Source of the DNA: Mercenaria mercenaria
Lineage: Eukaryota > Mollusca > Bivalvia > Venerida > Veneridae
Reading direction: 5' to 3'
Assembly (NCBI RefSeq): GCF_021730395.1
Contig: NC_069371.1
Coordinates: forward strand, 50,664,001-50,728,000
Length of the DNA stretch: 64,000 nt
Notes under the pieces: generated by a model
What the model saw: only the letters and a program-made list of their open reading frames with translations
The model's database searches: none
What the model was told of the DNA's origin: nothing
In this document: in pieces, positions 40,701-50,200 of the stretch
Numbering within the stretch: the first letter of the stretch is position 1
Layout: the number at the start of each line of letters is the position of its first letter
Translations under genes and position numbers: made by a program

Positions 40701-43700
40701 GGATGACAGAAGCACAAAGAGCACATTGGTTACTTTCTGTCCCTGCAATGGCTGAGATAAATAATGCAATGCAGGAATTTACAGAGCATAGATTAATAAC
40801 AAGTGAGCAGCATAAGGAAAGTACAGAATCAAGAATTAAAAGAGACGAACTGGACAGAAATACATTTATAGACTTTTTAAAAGAAAGAAATCCATTCGCA
40901 GAAGAAGTAGAGTTAAGAAACATTGAAACAGGAGTTATTGCAGATAAAAATTGTAAATGCGGATACAGCAAAAGAAGTTGGTGAGGGTATTATAAAGGGG
41001 ATGACAGATCAAAAAGTTATCGAGTATACATTTAAAAGGAAGAATGAAGCTTAACGTTAGGAAAAAAGAACAGTGTGAAAGTTGACGGAGCGGAAATACA
41101 TGTTGATTCACAACTTCTATTCCAACGTCTTATTGCTGTTGCTGACATAACATTAGATGAGAAGGAAGATATTTTCCAGTATGAACTTTGTGGCAACCCA
41201 TCATCTCTGTTTGATTCTGCTGGACTTTTGCGCGAACCTCAAAAACCATTATTGGCCAAGGCTATATGGGATCATAGCAAATGTGGTACAGACATTATAT
41301 CAGATGAAACTGTTCATTATGTCTTAGATGGTGGCTCGTTAATTCAAAGAATTCCTTGGTCATGTGGATCATTGTTTGATTCAATTTGTTCAAGATATAC
41401 AGATTACGTCGAGAGGAGCTATGGTAAAGCACATGTAGTGTTTGATGGCTACTGCAACGGTCAGTCAACAAAAGACGTAACTCATGAGCGAAGAACAAGG
41501 GGGGTCGTTGGAACAGAAGTAAAATTTGATGGGAAAACACCATTTAAAACAAAAAAGGAGTCAGTTCTGTCAAACAAAGAAAACAAACAAAGATTTATCA
41601 ATCTTCTAACAAAGCATATGCAAGACCGGGAAATTTGTGTTTTAAACGCTGGTGGTGATGCTGATGTTCTGATAGCTGAAACAGGAGTAAAATTAGCGAA
41701 GGATTTTCCAACTGTTGTTGTTGGTGAGGACACCGATCTACTCGTTTTACTTCTTTATCATGCAAACGAATCAGACAACAGCTTGTACTTCACATCCGAC
41801 TCGAAGAATTGTATGAAAAAGAAGAGAATATGGGATTAAAAGAGACAAAATGTGCATTAGGTTCAGAAACGTGCAGATTATTACCATTTGTTCATGCTTT
41901 CAGCGGGTGTGATACAACATCACGAATATATGGCATTGGTAAAGGTGCGGTTTTAAGAAGATAGCAACAGATGCTTATTTTAGACAACAGGCACATGTTT
42001 TTGTAAATAATGGTTCATCCCATGAACAGGTAGCGAAAGCCGGAGAAAATTCATTTAAGTGTTTGTACAATGGATTAATTGAAACACCACTGTACAGTTT
42101 AAGGTACAGAAAATTTATAACTAAAGCAGCTACAAGCACATGTGTAGTTCAGGTACAGACATTACCCCCGACAGAAGCAGCCGCGAAGTACCATAGCTAT
42201 AGAGTGTACCATCAAGTTCAAACGTGGATTGGCAATACAATAAACCCTGGAATGGGGCTGGTGTTCAACCGGTGATAAACTTGTTCCATTTAAAACACAT
42301 TTGTCCGCTGCACCAGAAAGGTTGCTTAACATCATTAAATGTAATTGTAAAATCAATTGTGATACAAAAAGATGTTCTTGCAGGAAACATGGACTTTCCT
42401 GTTCTGTAGGATGTGGAGGATGTAGAGGCATCTGTTGTTCAAACAGTATGAAGGTTGACAGTGAAGAATTCGAGCATGTTGGTGTTGTTTAAGTACGCTT
42501 AACTGTTTGAAAATTATTAGCTGATACAGTTGTATTTACCTAAGTGAACGTTATTTGCCAACTGTTGTAATCAAAAGAAAACGAGAACTAAATGTAGATC
42601 TAGGAGTATTTTAACTTTGAGATTGAATTGAACGTGGATAATATTCCGACATACTCTTACGTGAGCCTGATATGACAGGCAGCATCACTATTTAAATGCA
42701 TTGTAATTTATATATAATTCATAAAAGTTAATACATATGTAGGAATAAATATATTTTTTTGACAATGGAATGTTCAGATAAGAAATTTTATACATATTTT
42801 ATCTAATTATTCTATAATACAGGCTAAGCAGGTTAGATTGTTGGGCTGCTCTTGTGTTTTCGTCACAATGATACACTGTGCATAATACATTTAAAAGCGC
42901 ATAGTAAAGAACAGTGAATATACTAAGGGGTTTCCTTTATGATTATAATAATGTTATTTGAACACCGGTTGCTATTGTAACATGATAAAGATGATGCGAA
43001 AATAACTATTTTTAACACTTCCCATTGTTAAGGAAATATCATATCATATGGCCCCTTTTGCTATGATGTGGTTCATCTTATAGTGATTTGTTATCTATTT
43101 AAGTACACATGCATACTTTTTGTTTAGTCTATAATACAGCAACCTGAAACTGTTACTGATGTGCTAGTTTTACTGGGCAAATTATTTAGTGCTCTTTGAG
43201 TTGCAATGTAAATGCAAGTGGGTGGGGTATTTTGACCCCACTGGTATAAAACTTACTGGAGATAAATGTATTTCTTGTTGAAAAATATGTTATAGAAATA
43301 TCAGAATAGCATAAGTATTATATAAAAATAATAAATCACACAAAAATGTTTGTTTTTCTTGTATGCTTATTATTTTGACAGTACAACTAAGAATTTATGA
43401 GAATCGTTCAAGGAATAAAGGATGCCATTAAACATGATGCATTTTCTGAGTTTCCGACAGGATTTTTTTTGAGGACTTTTTTTCTACAATACTACAATGT
43501 CTAAAGATTGTAAGGAAATGAAGAAAGTTTCTGTTGGAATTTGTTTAAGGTAGGGCCTATATTTTTGATAGAATGACTTGCCTAATTGTAATATCCTCGT
43601 GTATGGCAAGTGTTATACAACTGGACATTTTCAAAGTTATTTCTCAACAAAAATAGTATAATTAGATACCTATTAAATGTTCAATATAACTGTTTATATG

Positions 43701-46700
43701 AGTAATCTGTCTACAGAACTATTTAGTTAATTAGCACAAATTATCAAAGAGATAGATTTTCTGGTTTGCTAATAATTTTTGTTTCAAAATAAAGAAACTA
43801 TATTGAATATATATTAGATCACTCCATATTCCCAAAAACCTTGAATGATTAATAAGTGCAATAAAAATTAGAACATTAATATATATAATAGAAAGTAATC
43901 GCTTGATTACGATTACATTAAATACTTTTAAAATTACAATTACGACTACACGCAAGAAACTTCCAAAAGAATTTGTTTACCTTAAATGACATGTCAAAAT
44001 GTGATTAATTACATTTGAAAGCGATTACTGATCACGATTACCTCATGTAAGCTTATATTCATTCTTCCAGATCATGCATCTAGTCACTATGATTAACTTA
44101 TATCAATAAGTTATTGCATAATGTAATTGTATCATTTCTAGGTTTATGTGATGAAAAATGGTGCAGAAGTACGCCCATTTGTCCGTGTGTGTGAGTCCAA
44201 ATACTCTCAATATTTTGAATGGGCTTTGTACATTACACAAGGTGCTCTTCTTACGTTCGGAGCATTTCTAGCATGGGAAACCAGAAAGGTGTGTTAGTTT
44301 TTATTCTTATATTCTAATCATTTAGATTATGCTGACATTGATACTAACTAAAATAACCAACATTCATCATTAAATAAAGCCAAAATTGATGTTTAAACAA
44401 CTATAGTGTCCAAAATTGCAGAAAATATTTTTCGGAGAAATTGTTTGACGATAAATTGCAAAACTGATAAAGATAATTTTAAAAATTAAAAAAGTTTAAA
44501 CACTACCCTCCGAGTGGTATATTAAAAGAAAGATTAAGTAAATCCTTGTCTCAGGAAAAGCCGGATCAAGCATTAAATTATTTGTCATAGTGATGTAGCT
44601 ATGGATGAAAGCCCCTTAAAGTGTTTAAAAAAACTGAAACTAAATCTGATAAACTCAGAAAATGTGGCAACAGTATTGACTTCTTTTACATCAACAGGTA
44701 AAAATAGAAGCACTAAATGACTCACACGAGATTGGACTTTGTATCTACAACGTGATTGTTTTAAGTGCAGTAGGCCTGATCATGACGTTACTGCTAGAGG
44801 ACAAAGATGTCTTGGTTTATGTTATTACATCCGGTTGTATTCAAATTGGAACAACTTTGATTGAGGTTGTCCTTTTCATACCTAAGGTGAATAAGATTTG
44901 CTAAGTATGATAACTAACAACTGATAAAGTCAATTGTTTGATCGTTCATTGGGTGTGTCATTTATACATCTATACATACATTTTGTACGGCCACATCTAC
45001 GGATGTCTCTGAATTGTGTTTTCGTACTTGAAACTTGTACAAATACTGAGTTCTGCTCAACCCGGGGATAGAGGGCGTGGGCGGTAACATGCATTTTCAC
45101 CACTGCCTGATGGATTTTAACGAAACATGGTCTGTAACATTTTTGTAAGATTCTCGTTTATGGTTATTAATCCCCTACTGGTTGAAAACCAGTTTTGGGG
45201 ACTTAAGAGTTTCGTTTCTTCCTTCCGTCCGTCTGTCCATCCGTCATTCAGTCCGTCCGTCCGTCAGCAATTTCGTGTCCGGTCCATAACTTTGTCATTT
45301 ATCAAGGGATTTTAATATTACTTGGCACAAAAGTTCCCCATAAAAAGGGGACGTGTGATGCGCAAGACACCAAACACAAATATCATGGCCACACTTGGAT
45401 GTCAACAAGGCTTTTTTCCTGTCCAGTCTGTAGCTCAACAATCCATGAAAGAAATTTAATATTACTTGGCACACATGCGCCCCGTAGTAAGACAGTGTGT
45501 CATGTATAACATTCAGACCCCTAGCTTAAAGGTCAGGGTGTCCGGTTTAGACCTCTGTCATCCATGAAGGGACTCCATTAGAAATAAGTCTAATGACCTC
45601 ATGCGAAAAAATGTTTGTCTTTTATTGGCTATCCTGCATAAATACATCTTTCACAGTACACTTTTTTCTTCTTTTCAAGTCTGACTAAAATGGGCTAGGT
45701 TTTATGTAGGTATAGGTATCTGTAAGCTAACTATGATTCATCAAATGGTTATTACAGATAGTAACGTTATGTGCTAGTAAATGTGCTCAAGTAATTCTGT
45801 GATACATATTTATTGTGATATTTTATGTGATATGTTTGAAATGTTGTGATAAAATATGATGTTTATATGCAAGTAAATCTGTCTATAAAGGATTACACTA
45901 TTACCGTGACAAACTATTTCCCGTGGCATGCGCAACACCAAGAACCCTAGCTCACTGGCCATGGTCACACTTAGAGATCAAATGACAGTAGGGTTTTTAT
46001 CCTGCCCGGTCCATAAATTTGTAATGCAAAACAGAATTTAAACTTTAGTTGGCACAAATATTTACCTGGATGAGACCATGCATCATGTGCAAAACTTGGA
46101 CCCTTAGCTCAAGTGTCAATTTCAAACGTAAAGGTCTAAGACCAACAGAGTTTTTTTATGTCCGGTCTGTAACTCAACCTACATGTTCTTTACAGGGCTT
46201 TTAATATTACTTGGTACAAATAAGTCCCATAATAAGACGATATGGCTTACGAAACACCCAGACGCTAAACTCAAAGGTTAAGGTTACACTTGGAGGTTTA
46301 AAGGTCAATAGTGTTGTTTTATTTCCTGTAAGGTCAATAAGTCTGTCATCCATTAAAGATTTAATATTACTTGGCACAAATATTTCCCATTATGAGACAA
46401 CGTGACACAAAACGGCAAGGTCATAGTCGGAGGTTAAATGTCAAAAGGGTTTTTCTTCCTTTCTGGTCCATAAATCTGTTATGTTGCCAGTAATGAGACA
46501 ATGTGTCATGTACAATACTCAGACCTTTAGCTCAAAAGTTCAAGGTCACAACTGAAGGTCAAATGTCGACATTGATCTTTTCCTGTCCAATCTGTAAAAT
46601 ATTTTAATAAAAGCTTATGTGTCAAATAGACCCAACTGAAAACTTTGTCGGTGTACTTTCTTCAGAATTACTTTACTTTGATATTTCTTACATGTTTTCT

Positions 46701-47945
46701 CATATTTTCCCACCAATTCAAAATGGAATGTTATCAAAATTGAAAATAAACACTATTTTATATTTATAGATGTTATAAACAATCAATAACTGTAGAGTTT
46801 GGTATATGCAAATTAAATTAGACGTTGTGTTATTACATATTATATATATATATATATATAGAACAAAATTGTTTATACATCATTGACAGATATCATATCA
46901 TTATGTTATAATGTAGAAGAGAAAATTAGTTGCCTACTTCATTCACTTGTTTAAATAGTTTTGCCTTGCCACTTTAAGGTGTTGCGAGAGTTTAATATAG
47001 AATAGTTATTTAAACCACTTGTTCCTAGGAATAACAAGATTTATTCGCCAGTCTGTAACATCCTTGCAAGGTCCTATCTCACAATTTATAAATGACTTTG
47101 CTTGACTCCTTTTAGACTGCCAAAGCTTAAAATAAAACAAATCGTTTAAACCACTTGATTTATCTCCACATCTCCACCAAATTTTGCCTGCAGCATCATT
47201 TTAAGTTCTTTCTCAAGTCTATTGAAATGATTGTACTCAGTCCATGTTAGGGCCCAACAAGCCAAAAATGAAACAAATACCTAATTAGGTAACATATGTT
47301 TCTCATGAGCCACCTGTTAGATGGTCACCAAAGTAAGTATGAAGCATTCCCTCAGGGCACTCCGTCAAGTTAGTTCTACTTGATCCTTTGTAGTGGCCAT
47401 CGACGCTAGAATTATAAAATAAGCTTAAAACACCTACTTTTTATGGACTGATTGATGTTATCTCATAACGTCTTTTGATGTATAGTCAAATGGTCAAGGC
47501 CATATTCAGTTAATAATTGAACTACAACAGTGAATAATAAATTTAATATTTGCCACTGGTAAGGAAATATGAAAATTGATTACATTGAGTTAAAACCTTT
47601 TAAATCCACTAACGATGGAACAAATTCTGATCTTAAAATGAAACAATCAAAGTCCTCTTTGTGTCTAAGTGCAGTATTGGTTTTTTAAAGATATCTTTGA
47701 AAGTAATTATTTATGTGCAATTTTATGCAGGCATTCTGTGCGAAACACGAAGCAAGTATAAATGCAAATGATTAAAAATACATTTTTAACCGCTTGACTT
47801 TTCAAATTTCTTATGTCCACAGATTCATGCTATAAAGACGAAAGTAGCGGAAAGTATGACAAGATCATCTATAGAAAGACCACCTAACCAGCCAGGAAAT
47901 AACCAACGTACAATTCGGATACGAAATTTTTTTATGAAAGACTAA
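16727..47945 (+). CDS. Gene B: complete GABA-B receptor-like class C GPCR, 16 exons, 749 aa
   Basis: Predicted exons: 16727-16951, 19204-19341, 19785-19955, 21233-21334, 22689-22754, 24195-24390, 25242-25388, 26197-26358, 27145-27231, 27713-27863, 28576-28690, 30467-30574, 31002-31124, 44142-44288, 44698-44886 and 47823-47945. All junctions are AG/GT and the phases join without a stop. The product should be a plasma-membrane G-protein-coupled receptor: signal peptide (1-20), Venus-flytrap ectodomain (about 24-430), 7TM (about 453-707) and a 40-residue tail. The ectodomain resembles GABBR1 (SPSPILSDRNRFPYFFR, FDWKKVATIHQ). The 7TM resembles GABBR2 (KMSSPNINN, TFGALFSKTWRVYRIF, FLAWETRK, ALNDS), so I do not assign a subunit. 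It lacks the C-terminal coiled coil used for GABBR1/2 pairing. The start is the first Met in frame with a signal peptide, and the same ATG is kept in gene C. Intron 13 (13 kb) hosts a transposon. Confidence 0.9.
17607..18617. mobile_element. 1.0-kb non-autonomous TIR element with TA target duplication
   Basis: The ends read ctggtatcggacc on the left and, reverse-complemented, ctggtttcagacc on the right. TA dinucleotides flank it at 17605-17606 and 18618-18619. Gene C's intron 1 has an uninterrupted 'tatcaataaataatg' with a single TA at 58573-58574. It has no transposase frame. It carries a tRNA-like block at about 17990-18052. TA duplication suggests Tc1/mariner-type mobilisation, but the family is not identified. 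Confidence 0.75.
17990..18052 (+). other. tRNA-like sequence (pseudo-tRNA or SINE head)
   Basis: A box-A-like stretch (ttacaaggtagagcgctcg), an anticodon-type stem-loop (ctcgc, loop ttcaggt, gtgag) and a box-B-like gtgggttcgaatccca follow in order. The acceptor strands do not pair and the variable arm is too short for the Leu anticodon CAG. I therefore do not call a functional tRNA. A similar, inverted block is at about 63640-63716. Confidence 0.6.
20210..20425 (+). mobile_element. mariner-like fragment, opposite in orientation to 14250-14880
   Basis: About 200 bp, including 'gacgtatataaacaaagaag' and 'atacttgcacgaaaaaa', matches the reverse complement of about 14690-14880. It lies in intron 3 of gene B and is kept in gene C at about 60100-60310. 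It predates the duplication. Confidence 0.65.
20471..20607. repeat. 137-bp palindromic foldback element (MITE-like)
   Basis: The left arm from gcaaaaccgagtgttaa through gtcgggcgtaataatt is answered by aattattacgcccgac through ttaaaacacggttttgc. The arms are about 60 bp, near perfect, with a roughly 12-bp loop (tcacgagggcgc). Copy 2 at 60369-60506 keeps the whole hairpin. It lies in intron 3 just after the mariner-like fragment. The immediate flanks in copy 2 (ta on both sides) would fit a TA duplication. Confidence 0.85.
23041..23226. mobile_element. 186-bp MITE with TTAA target duplication (piggyBac-like)
   Basis: The left end reads cctttaccctgct and the right end reads agcaggctaaagg, inverted repeats with one mismatch. 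TTAA flanks it at 23037-23040 and 23227-23230. Gene C's intron 5 shows the empty site with one TTAA at 62890-62893. TTAA duplication and a CC start are known for piggyBac-type elements, so the assignment is inference. It has no coding capacity. Confidence 0.82.
24404..24795 (+). repeat. Tandem array of degenerate copies of the exon 6 3' end
   Basis: Exon 6 ends at 24390 with text for TGPIFKNPIEEKGVADLT and the donor acag|gtaggt. Directly after it come about five diverged copies of the same 60-85 bp. They end near 24475, 24566, 24632, 24711 and 24792. Each carries a form of 'actggaccagt.ttcaaaa.cca', 'agaggggaatagcaaatctga' and most end in a caggtaggt-like donor. The reading frame is not kept, so they are probably non-coding duplications inside intron 6. 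Confidence 0.8.
28803..28945 (-). mobile_element. tRNA-derived SINE of a second family, intron 11 of gene B
   Basis: On the minus strand it opens with a tRNA-like head: a box A in gtagtctagtggttaaagtg and a box B in gtcgtgggttcgaacccc. A short body with ccagtactggtttttccagg and ggggactcatcac follows. I see no clear target-site duplication. The matching intron of gene C is outside the window. Confidence 0.75.
29744..29797. repeat. Trinucleotide microsatellite (ATT)n then (GTT)n
   Basis: A run of att or tta units passes directly into five or six gtt units within intron 11. Confidence 0.9.
30000..30260. repeat. Possible old interspersed repeat in intron 11
   Basis: This stretch is more GC-rich than its surroundings, with 'cagctccatcagcgagtttt' and 'gatggaggaagtgtcttccc'. 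It resembles a dispersed repeat that I associate with bivalve genomes, but no ends or duplications are visible. This is a recall-based guess. Confidence 0.3.
35250..35762. mobile_element. Old interrupted MITE, second copy
   Basis: Counterpart of 1200-1545. The left end taacctttaccttgtt and right end gataacggttaac are better kept here, as is the internal stretch 'acttaatagcgaacaa', which is missing in the first copy. It supports membership of the 23041-23226 family. Confidence 0.55.
35397..35530 (+). repeat. 134-bp insertion, present only in the second copy
   Basis: The first copy reads ctgcggatg|tgttttcg at 1348-1366. Here 134 bp intervene, from gactctaaattgt to gagcctgcaac. Similar text (cggatgtctctagattgt, gagggcgtgggcggtaac) opens the repeat block at 3600-3737 and 45000-45135. 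It is a member of a dispersed repeat. Confidence 0.6.
37626..38515 (+). pseudogene. Academ-like transposon: N-terminal Cys/His-rich part
   Basis: An exon 37626-37732 (ACVICKVKDEGPTAKLGTKG) splices in phase to an exon starting 38055 (GDLLCVSPGQIVHLECRRVY). The second exon continues with CIFCGTDAKQ, 'VRTLEFQQTIKNVCKQRNDEW' shortened, and the motif AARYH-like 'EARYHQVCSVNFR'. Paired Cys and a final YH..C suggest zinc binding. At a poly-A run near 38480-38490 the frame shifts by one. The intended continuation reads KRKKGRPTKKEIEDAFFDTM, an AT-hook-like basic stretch. Confidence 0.75.
38516..40164 (+). pseudogene. Academ-like transposon: transposase-like core
   Basis: The open frame 38536-39597 encodes 'HFWDAIIISELNGKHDVVTF', GQAIVQAACPRSVIAPLQIG and the marker NICTLDGLNTFHGMGIIAA, where an Asp could be catalytic. 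After a one-base shift near 39500 the text continues PGWSGFMQMVHHGKYPGESS and VFMPMIDMSASDLSCIFSTL. After another shift comes TPVLTFDQPLYWKALNIIEN, with a second candidate Asp. Further shifts near 39790 and 39840 break SFLGCIGRLM and ELLATAYAENTVGHMLDGKA. The last stretch, to 40164, is a polar repeat-rich linker (EDTEQCDIQEVEHTEQND). Catalytic assignments are inference. Confidence 0.75.
40253..40984 (+). pseudogene. Academ-like transposon: central alpha-helical segment
   Basis: This open frame of 243 codons includes ARLWLQYMEMIDILKSFIKA, 'AAAGHNLYLKSAYLYLQQM', 'VVRRSDRYWGGLSTDLAIEQ' and GGLTRGRGMTEAQRAHWLLS. The same text recurs in many uncharacterised invertebrate and fish proteins that I recognise as transposon-derived. 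The frame breaks near 40955; the next frame reads DTAKEVGEGIIKGMTDQKVI and YTFKRKNEA, then shifts again near 41055. Confidence 0.72.
41075..42492 (+). pseudogene. Academ-like transposon: XPG/FEN-like PIN nuclease and Cys-rich C-terminus
   Basis: The open frame 41075-41839 contains FDGYCNGQSTKDVTHERRT, NAGGDADVLIAETGVKLAKD and VVGEDTDLLVLLLYHA. The acidic GDAD and EDTD clusters match metal-binding positions of PIN/XPG nucleases. After shifts near 41800 and 41960 the text reads FVHAFSGCDTTSRIYGIGKG and then SSHEQVAKAGENSFKCLYNG. The end, to 42492, is Cys-rich: IIKCNCKINCDTKRCSCRKH then GLSCSVGCGGCRGICC, a CXC-like zinc module. The stop is at 42490-42492. Confidence 0.78.
42493..43584. other. 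3' non-coding part and right TIR of the transposon
   Basis: AT-rich sequence with no open frame of note follows the transposon's stop. The right TIR region begins near 43460, with the aaaaaaagtcctc motif in inverse orientation, and ends at 43584. Confidence 0.65.
45265..46600 (+). repeat. Degenerate tandem repeat in intron 15 of gene B
   Basis: Paralogue of the array at 3860-5215, with the same order of units. It starts after a ccgtccgt-rich stretch near 45225-45265. It lies between the TM6-TM7 exon and the tail exon. Confidence 0.75.
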
Positions 47946-48630
47946 ACAAACTAACAGAAGCTCTGCGTGAATAACGTACAACACTGCATAACATTGAGAT
48001 AATAATTTTGAAAGTACAATGTATTATATTTTGTTTATTTGGATAATATGTTTACACAGCTATATTAAATTTGTCATTTATAGCATTTTTAAACTCTTTG
48101 TAATTCTTTGTTTCATTTACAGTATTGTCGCATTCATTATAATTCGTTGATAGCTTGCAATAATTAGTTACATGATTTTCATATTTATTGTAATTCCCTT
48201 CTGACAAAAATGAAGATTTTTTGATTCGAGCTCCCTGTTGATGCAGTAGGTTCAGAAGGCTAAAGCCAACATAGAAAACATGGACTCTCACTGTAATCGA
48301 GAGTTCACGTTATCATAAGTCAAACCCGACCGTAACTGGAATTATAGTGACACATCATCGTATGTAGTTGTAAACGAGGATTTGGGTTTACTTTACCAAT
48401 AGTAATCATGTCCTTACACTTTTCTGTCCATTTGCATTACCGTTGAGTGTATATATATTTTAAAGCATGATATATATATATGACTCGCCGTTAACATGTT
48501 TTTGAAGTTAATGTTAAAAAGTAAAATGAGTAATGATAGACGTGTTACTAGAAGGCATTGTGTAGTTCAGGAATATATGCAGGCAGGTTTAAACCTGTAT
48601 GACAACTTTCATCAAGAAAATTGTATGATA

Positions 48631-48915
48631 TTAGCTAAAACAGGATTTCAAGTCGTTTTTATCACTTCAATGATGAATTGTCAACTGGAGTAAAACATTT
48701 TCCTTGCCTCCGTCCTTTGTGCAAGTAACTAATATTTAATTAAACGAATCTTAAACAATAATCGTTAATGCCGAAAAGAGTACGAAACTAGCTAAAACAG
48801 ACTCTCAAGTCGTTTTTATCACTTCAGTGATGAATTGTCAACTGGTGGAAAACATTTTCTTAGCCTCCGTTCTTTGGGCAAGTAACTAATATTTAATTAG
48901 AAGTATCTTAAACTG
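48631..48915 (+). repeat. Local tandem duplication (two units of about 125 bp)
   Basis: The unit opening 'agctaaaacag', with 'gtcgtttttatcacttca', 'tgaattgtcaactgg' and 'gcaagtaactaatattta', occurs at 48631-48755 and again at 48788-48912. The first copy of the region (7195-7320) has it once. One unit has a stop that the other lacks, so neither looks coding. Confidence 0.8.
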
Positions 48916-49644
48916 AATTTCTATTGAATCAGAAGGGCTGACATTTTATGCGGTCATTTTTTTTTCTCCAATTGTCTTTGTTTTAATTTATTAAATGACT
49001 GTATGAATAAGTCTGTAACAAAATGTCCTAAAAATGAAAAGCTTGGTTAGTTGACGAAATATAGTACAAAGAAGGCAATTGTTATAGGCTAGTTAGTGTC
49101 CAGTACTTGAAATTGTAGTATATATATATATATACGCAATATCTAGAAAATACACATTTTTATCAAAGTATGTACACAAGCAGTATAAAGTTTTTGTTAA
49201 TAGGCACCCCTCTAAACACTAATCGGGTCAGCCACAATATCAGAAGAAAAGATATTGGCCGAAAAAAAAACGCTCTACCTACTTAGCAGGCTACATTTCT
49301 TCAGTTAAAGTTAAATACAATCAGTACAAATTTCAATTGATGCTTTCGGATATAAATAATTATGTAAGCACTGTAAAATTGAAATAATCGTTACTTGCTT
49401 TAAAGATTTAGTACATGTTAATTACTTACCTATTCTTGGCAATGACATTATATTTTTCATAAAACATGCTTGAACTAATGACATACTCTCAACTGTCTGC
49501 AATACGTATATGCATACATGTACTTCTGATGCTTATAAAAGTGTAACAATGCACAATATATTCTCATGAGGATACCAAATGCCTGCTGAAGAACTGCTTT
49601 CCCAACATAAAACAAATATTGTTCAATAAAAAGAGGAGGGCTTG

Positions 49645-50200
49645 TGCGCCATCTTAACGCGCGTGCGTTTTTGCTCATTAGTAAGCAAATGCGGGACCCA
49701 CCTAACACTTTTCCTCATCAATTTCAAAATATTTCACAGAATGCGCAACACAGATGCTTTTGAAATGCCAACCATGTCCGCAATCTGATGAGAAGTATAT
49801 CTTACGTCAGAAAGTACTATTTGTTTGATTTTTTCAACAATCCTTGGACTACTTGCAGACTTAGGTCAACCAGTTTTAGGGGTATTTTTGACAGACTCCA
49901 CGGCTGCACAAAATTTCCTAACCCATCTGCAAACCGTGGAAAAGGACATTTCATTACTACCATAAACAGCACATATGTCAGCATAAATGTCCTCTGAACC
50001 TCTTCCGAGTGAAGTGCAAGTCTTAATGTAAGACCTAATTTCGTTCGCATTTTTTACACTTTTACCAACCATTTTGCCTAACCGCCTACGAGTAGGGTTT
50101 GTGCAAATGTGAATTGTGAGCGAGATATTGTGTCTACATGTATAGTTTATACGTCGATTGAAAGCTATTACAACGGGAAACAATTGCCAGGCGTGAGTTT
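49645..50200 (-). mobile_element. mariner-like transposase remnant, N-terminal half
   Basis: The minus strand reads MVGKSVKNANEIRSYIKTCT, then 'YADICAVYGSNEMSFSTVCR' and WVRKFCAAVESVKNTPKTG, the first helix-turn-helix of mariner transposases. It goes on with SPRIVEKIKQIVLSDVRYTS and HQIADMVGISKASV, the second HTH, and ends near WVPHLLTNEQKRTRVKMAHK. The catalytic domain is missing. It is present only in this copy of the duplicated region and borders the local repeat at its left. Confidence 0.82.

Larger units (their letters stand above)
36415..43584 (+). mobile_element. 7.17-kb DNA transposon, Academ-like, inserted in intron 13 of gene B
   Basis: A 3-bp ATT duplication flanks the element (36412-36414 and 43585-43587), defined against the empty paralogous site at 2113-2115. 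The ends are imperfect TIRs. The outermost bases are taggc at the left and, reverse-complemented, taggc at the right. Inside both ends occur aattccaacagaaacttt and, about 50 bp further in, aaaaaaagtcctcaaaaa. It carries coding pieces on the + strand over 37626-42492: a Cys/His N-terminus, a transposase-like core, an XPG/FEN-type PIN domain and a Cys-rich end. A transposase joined with an XPG nuclease, Cys-rich motifs and a short 3-4 bp duplication is what I know of the Academ superfamily. About ten frameshifts show that it is decayed. Confidence 0.85.
27713..44886 (+). other. Gene B exons 10-15: seven-transmembrane domain
   Basis: Exon 10 encodes TM1 (VMSSFSGLGIFLSVVFFAF). Exon 11 encodes loop 1 and TM2 (RFVKMSSPNINNVLLLGC). 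Exon 12 encodes TM3 with the conserved loop-3 Cys side (ICKARIF, then TFGALFSKTWRVYRIF). Exon 13 encodes TM4 (LLIVIGCLVTVQLVVVILW). Exon 14 encodes the second extracellular loop Cys (VCESKYSQYF) and TM5. Exon 15 encodes TM6 and TM7. The segment between TM2 and TM3 looks shorter than in GABBR1/2, where a GLDG motif stands; here the text runs FFKTSESYKAA. Exon 15 is preceded by an 80-bp stretch absent from gene A. Confidence 0.85.

Noticed and set aside
38006-42492. A multi-gene host locus inside the intron of gene B
   Set aside because: All frames lie between the TIRs and target-site duplication of one element, and the protein text matches transposon-derived proteins.
48052-48291. Minus-strand open frame of 79 codons rich in Asn/Tyr/Lys downstream of gene B
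   Set aside because: Composition is low-complexity AT-rich translation, the paralogous stretch near 6700-6870 does not keep the frame, and no domain is visible.
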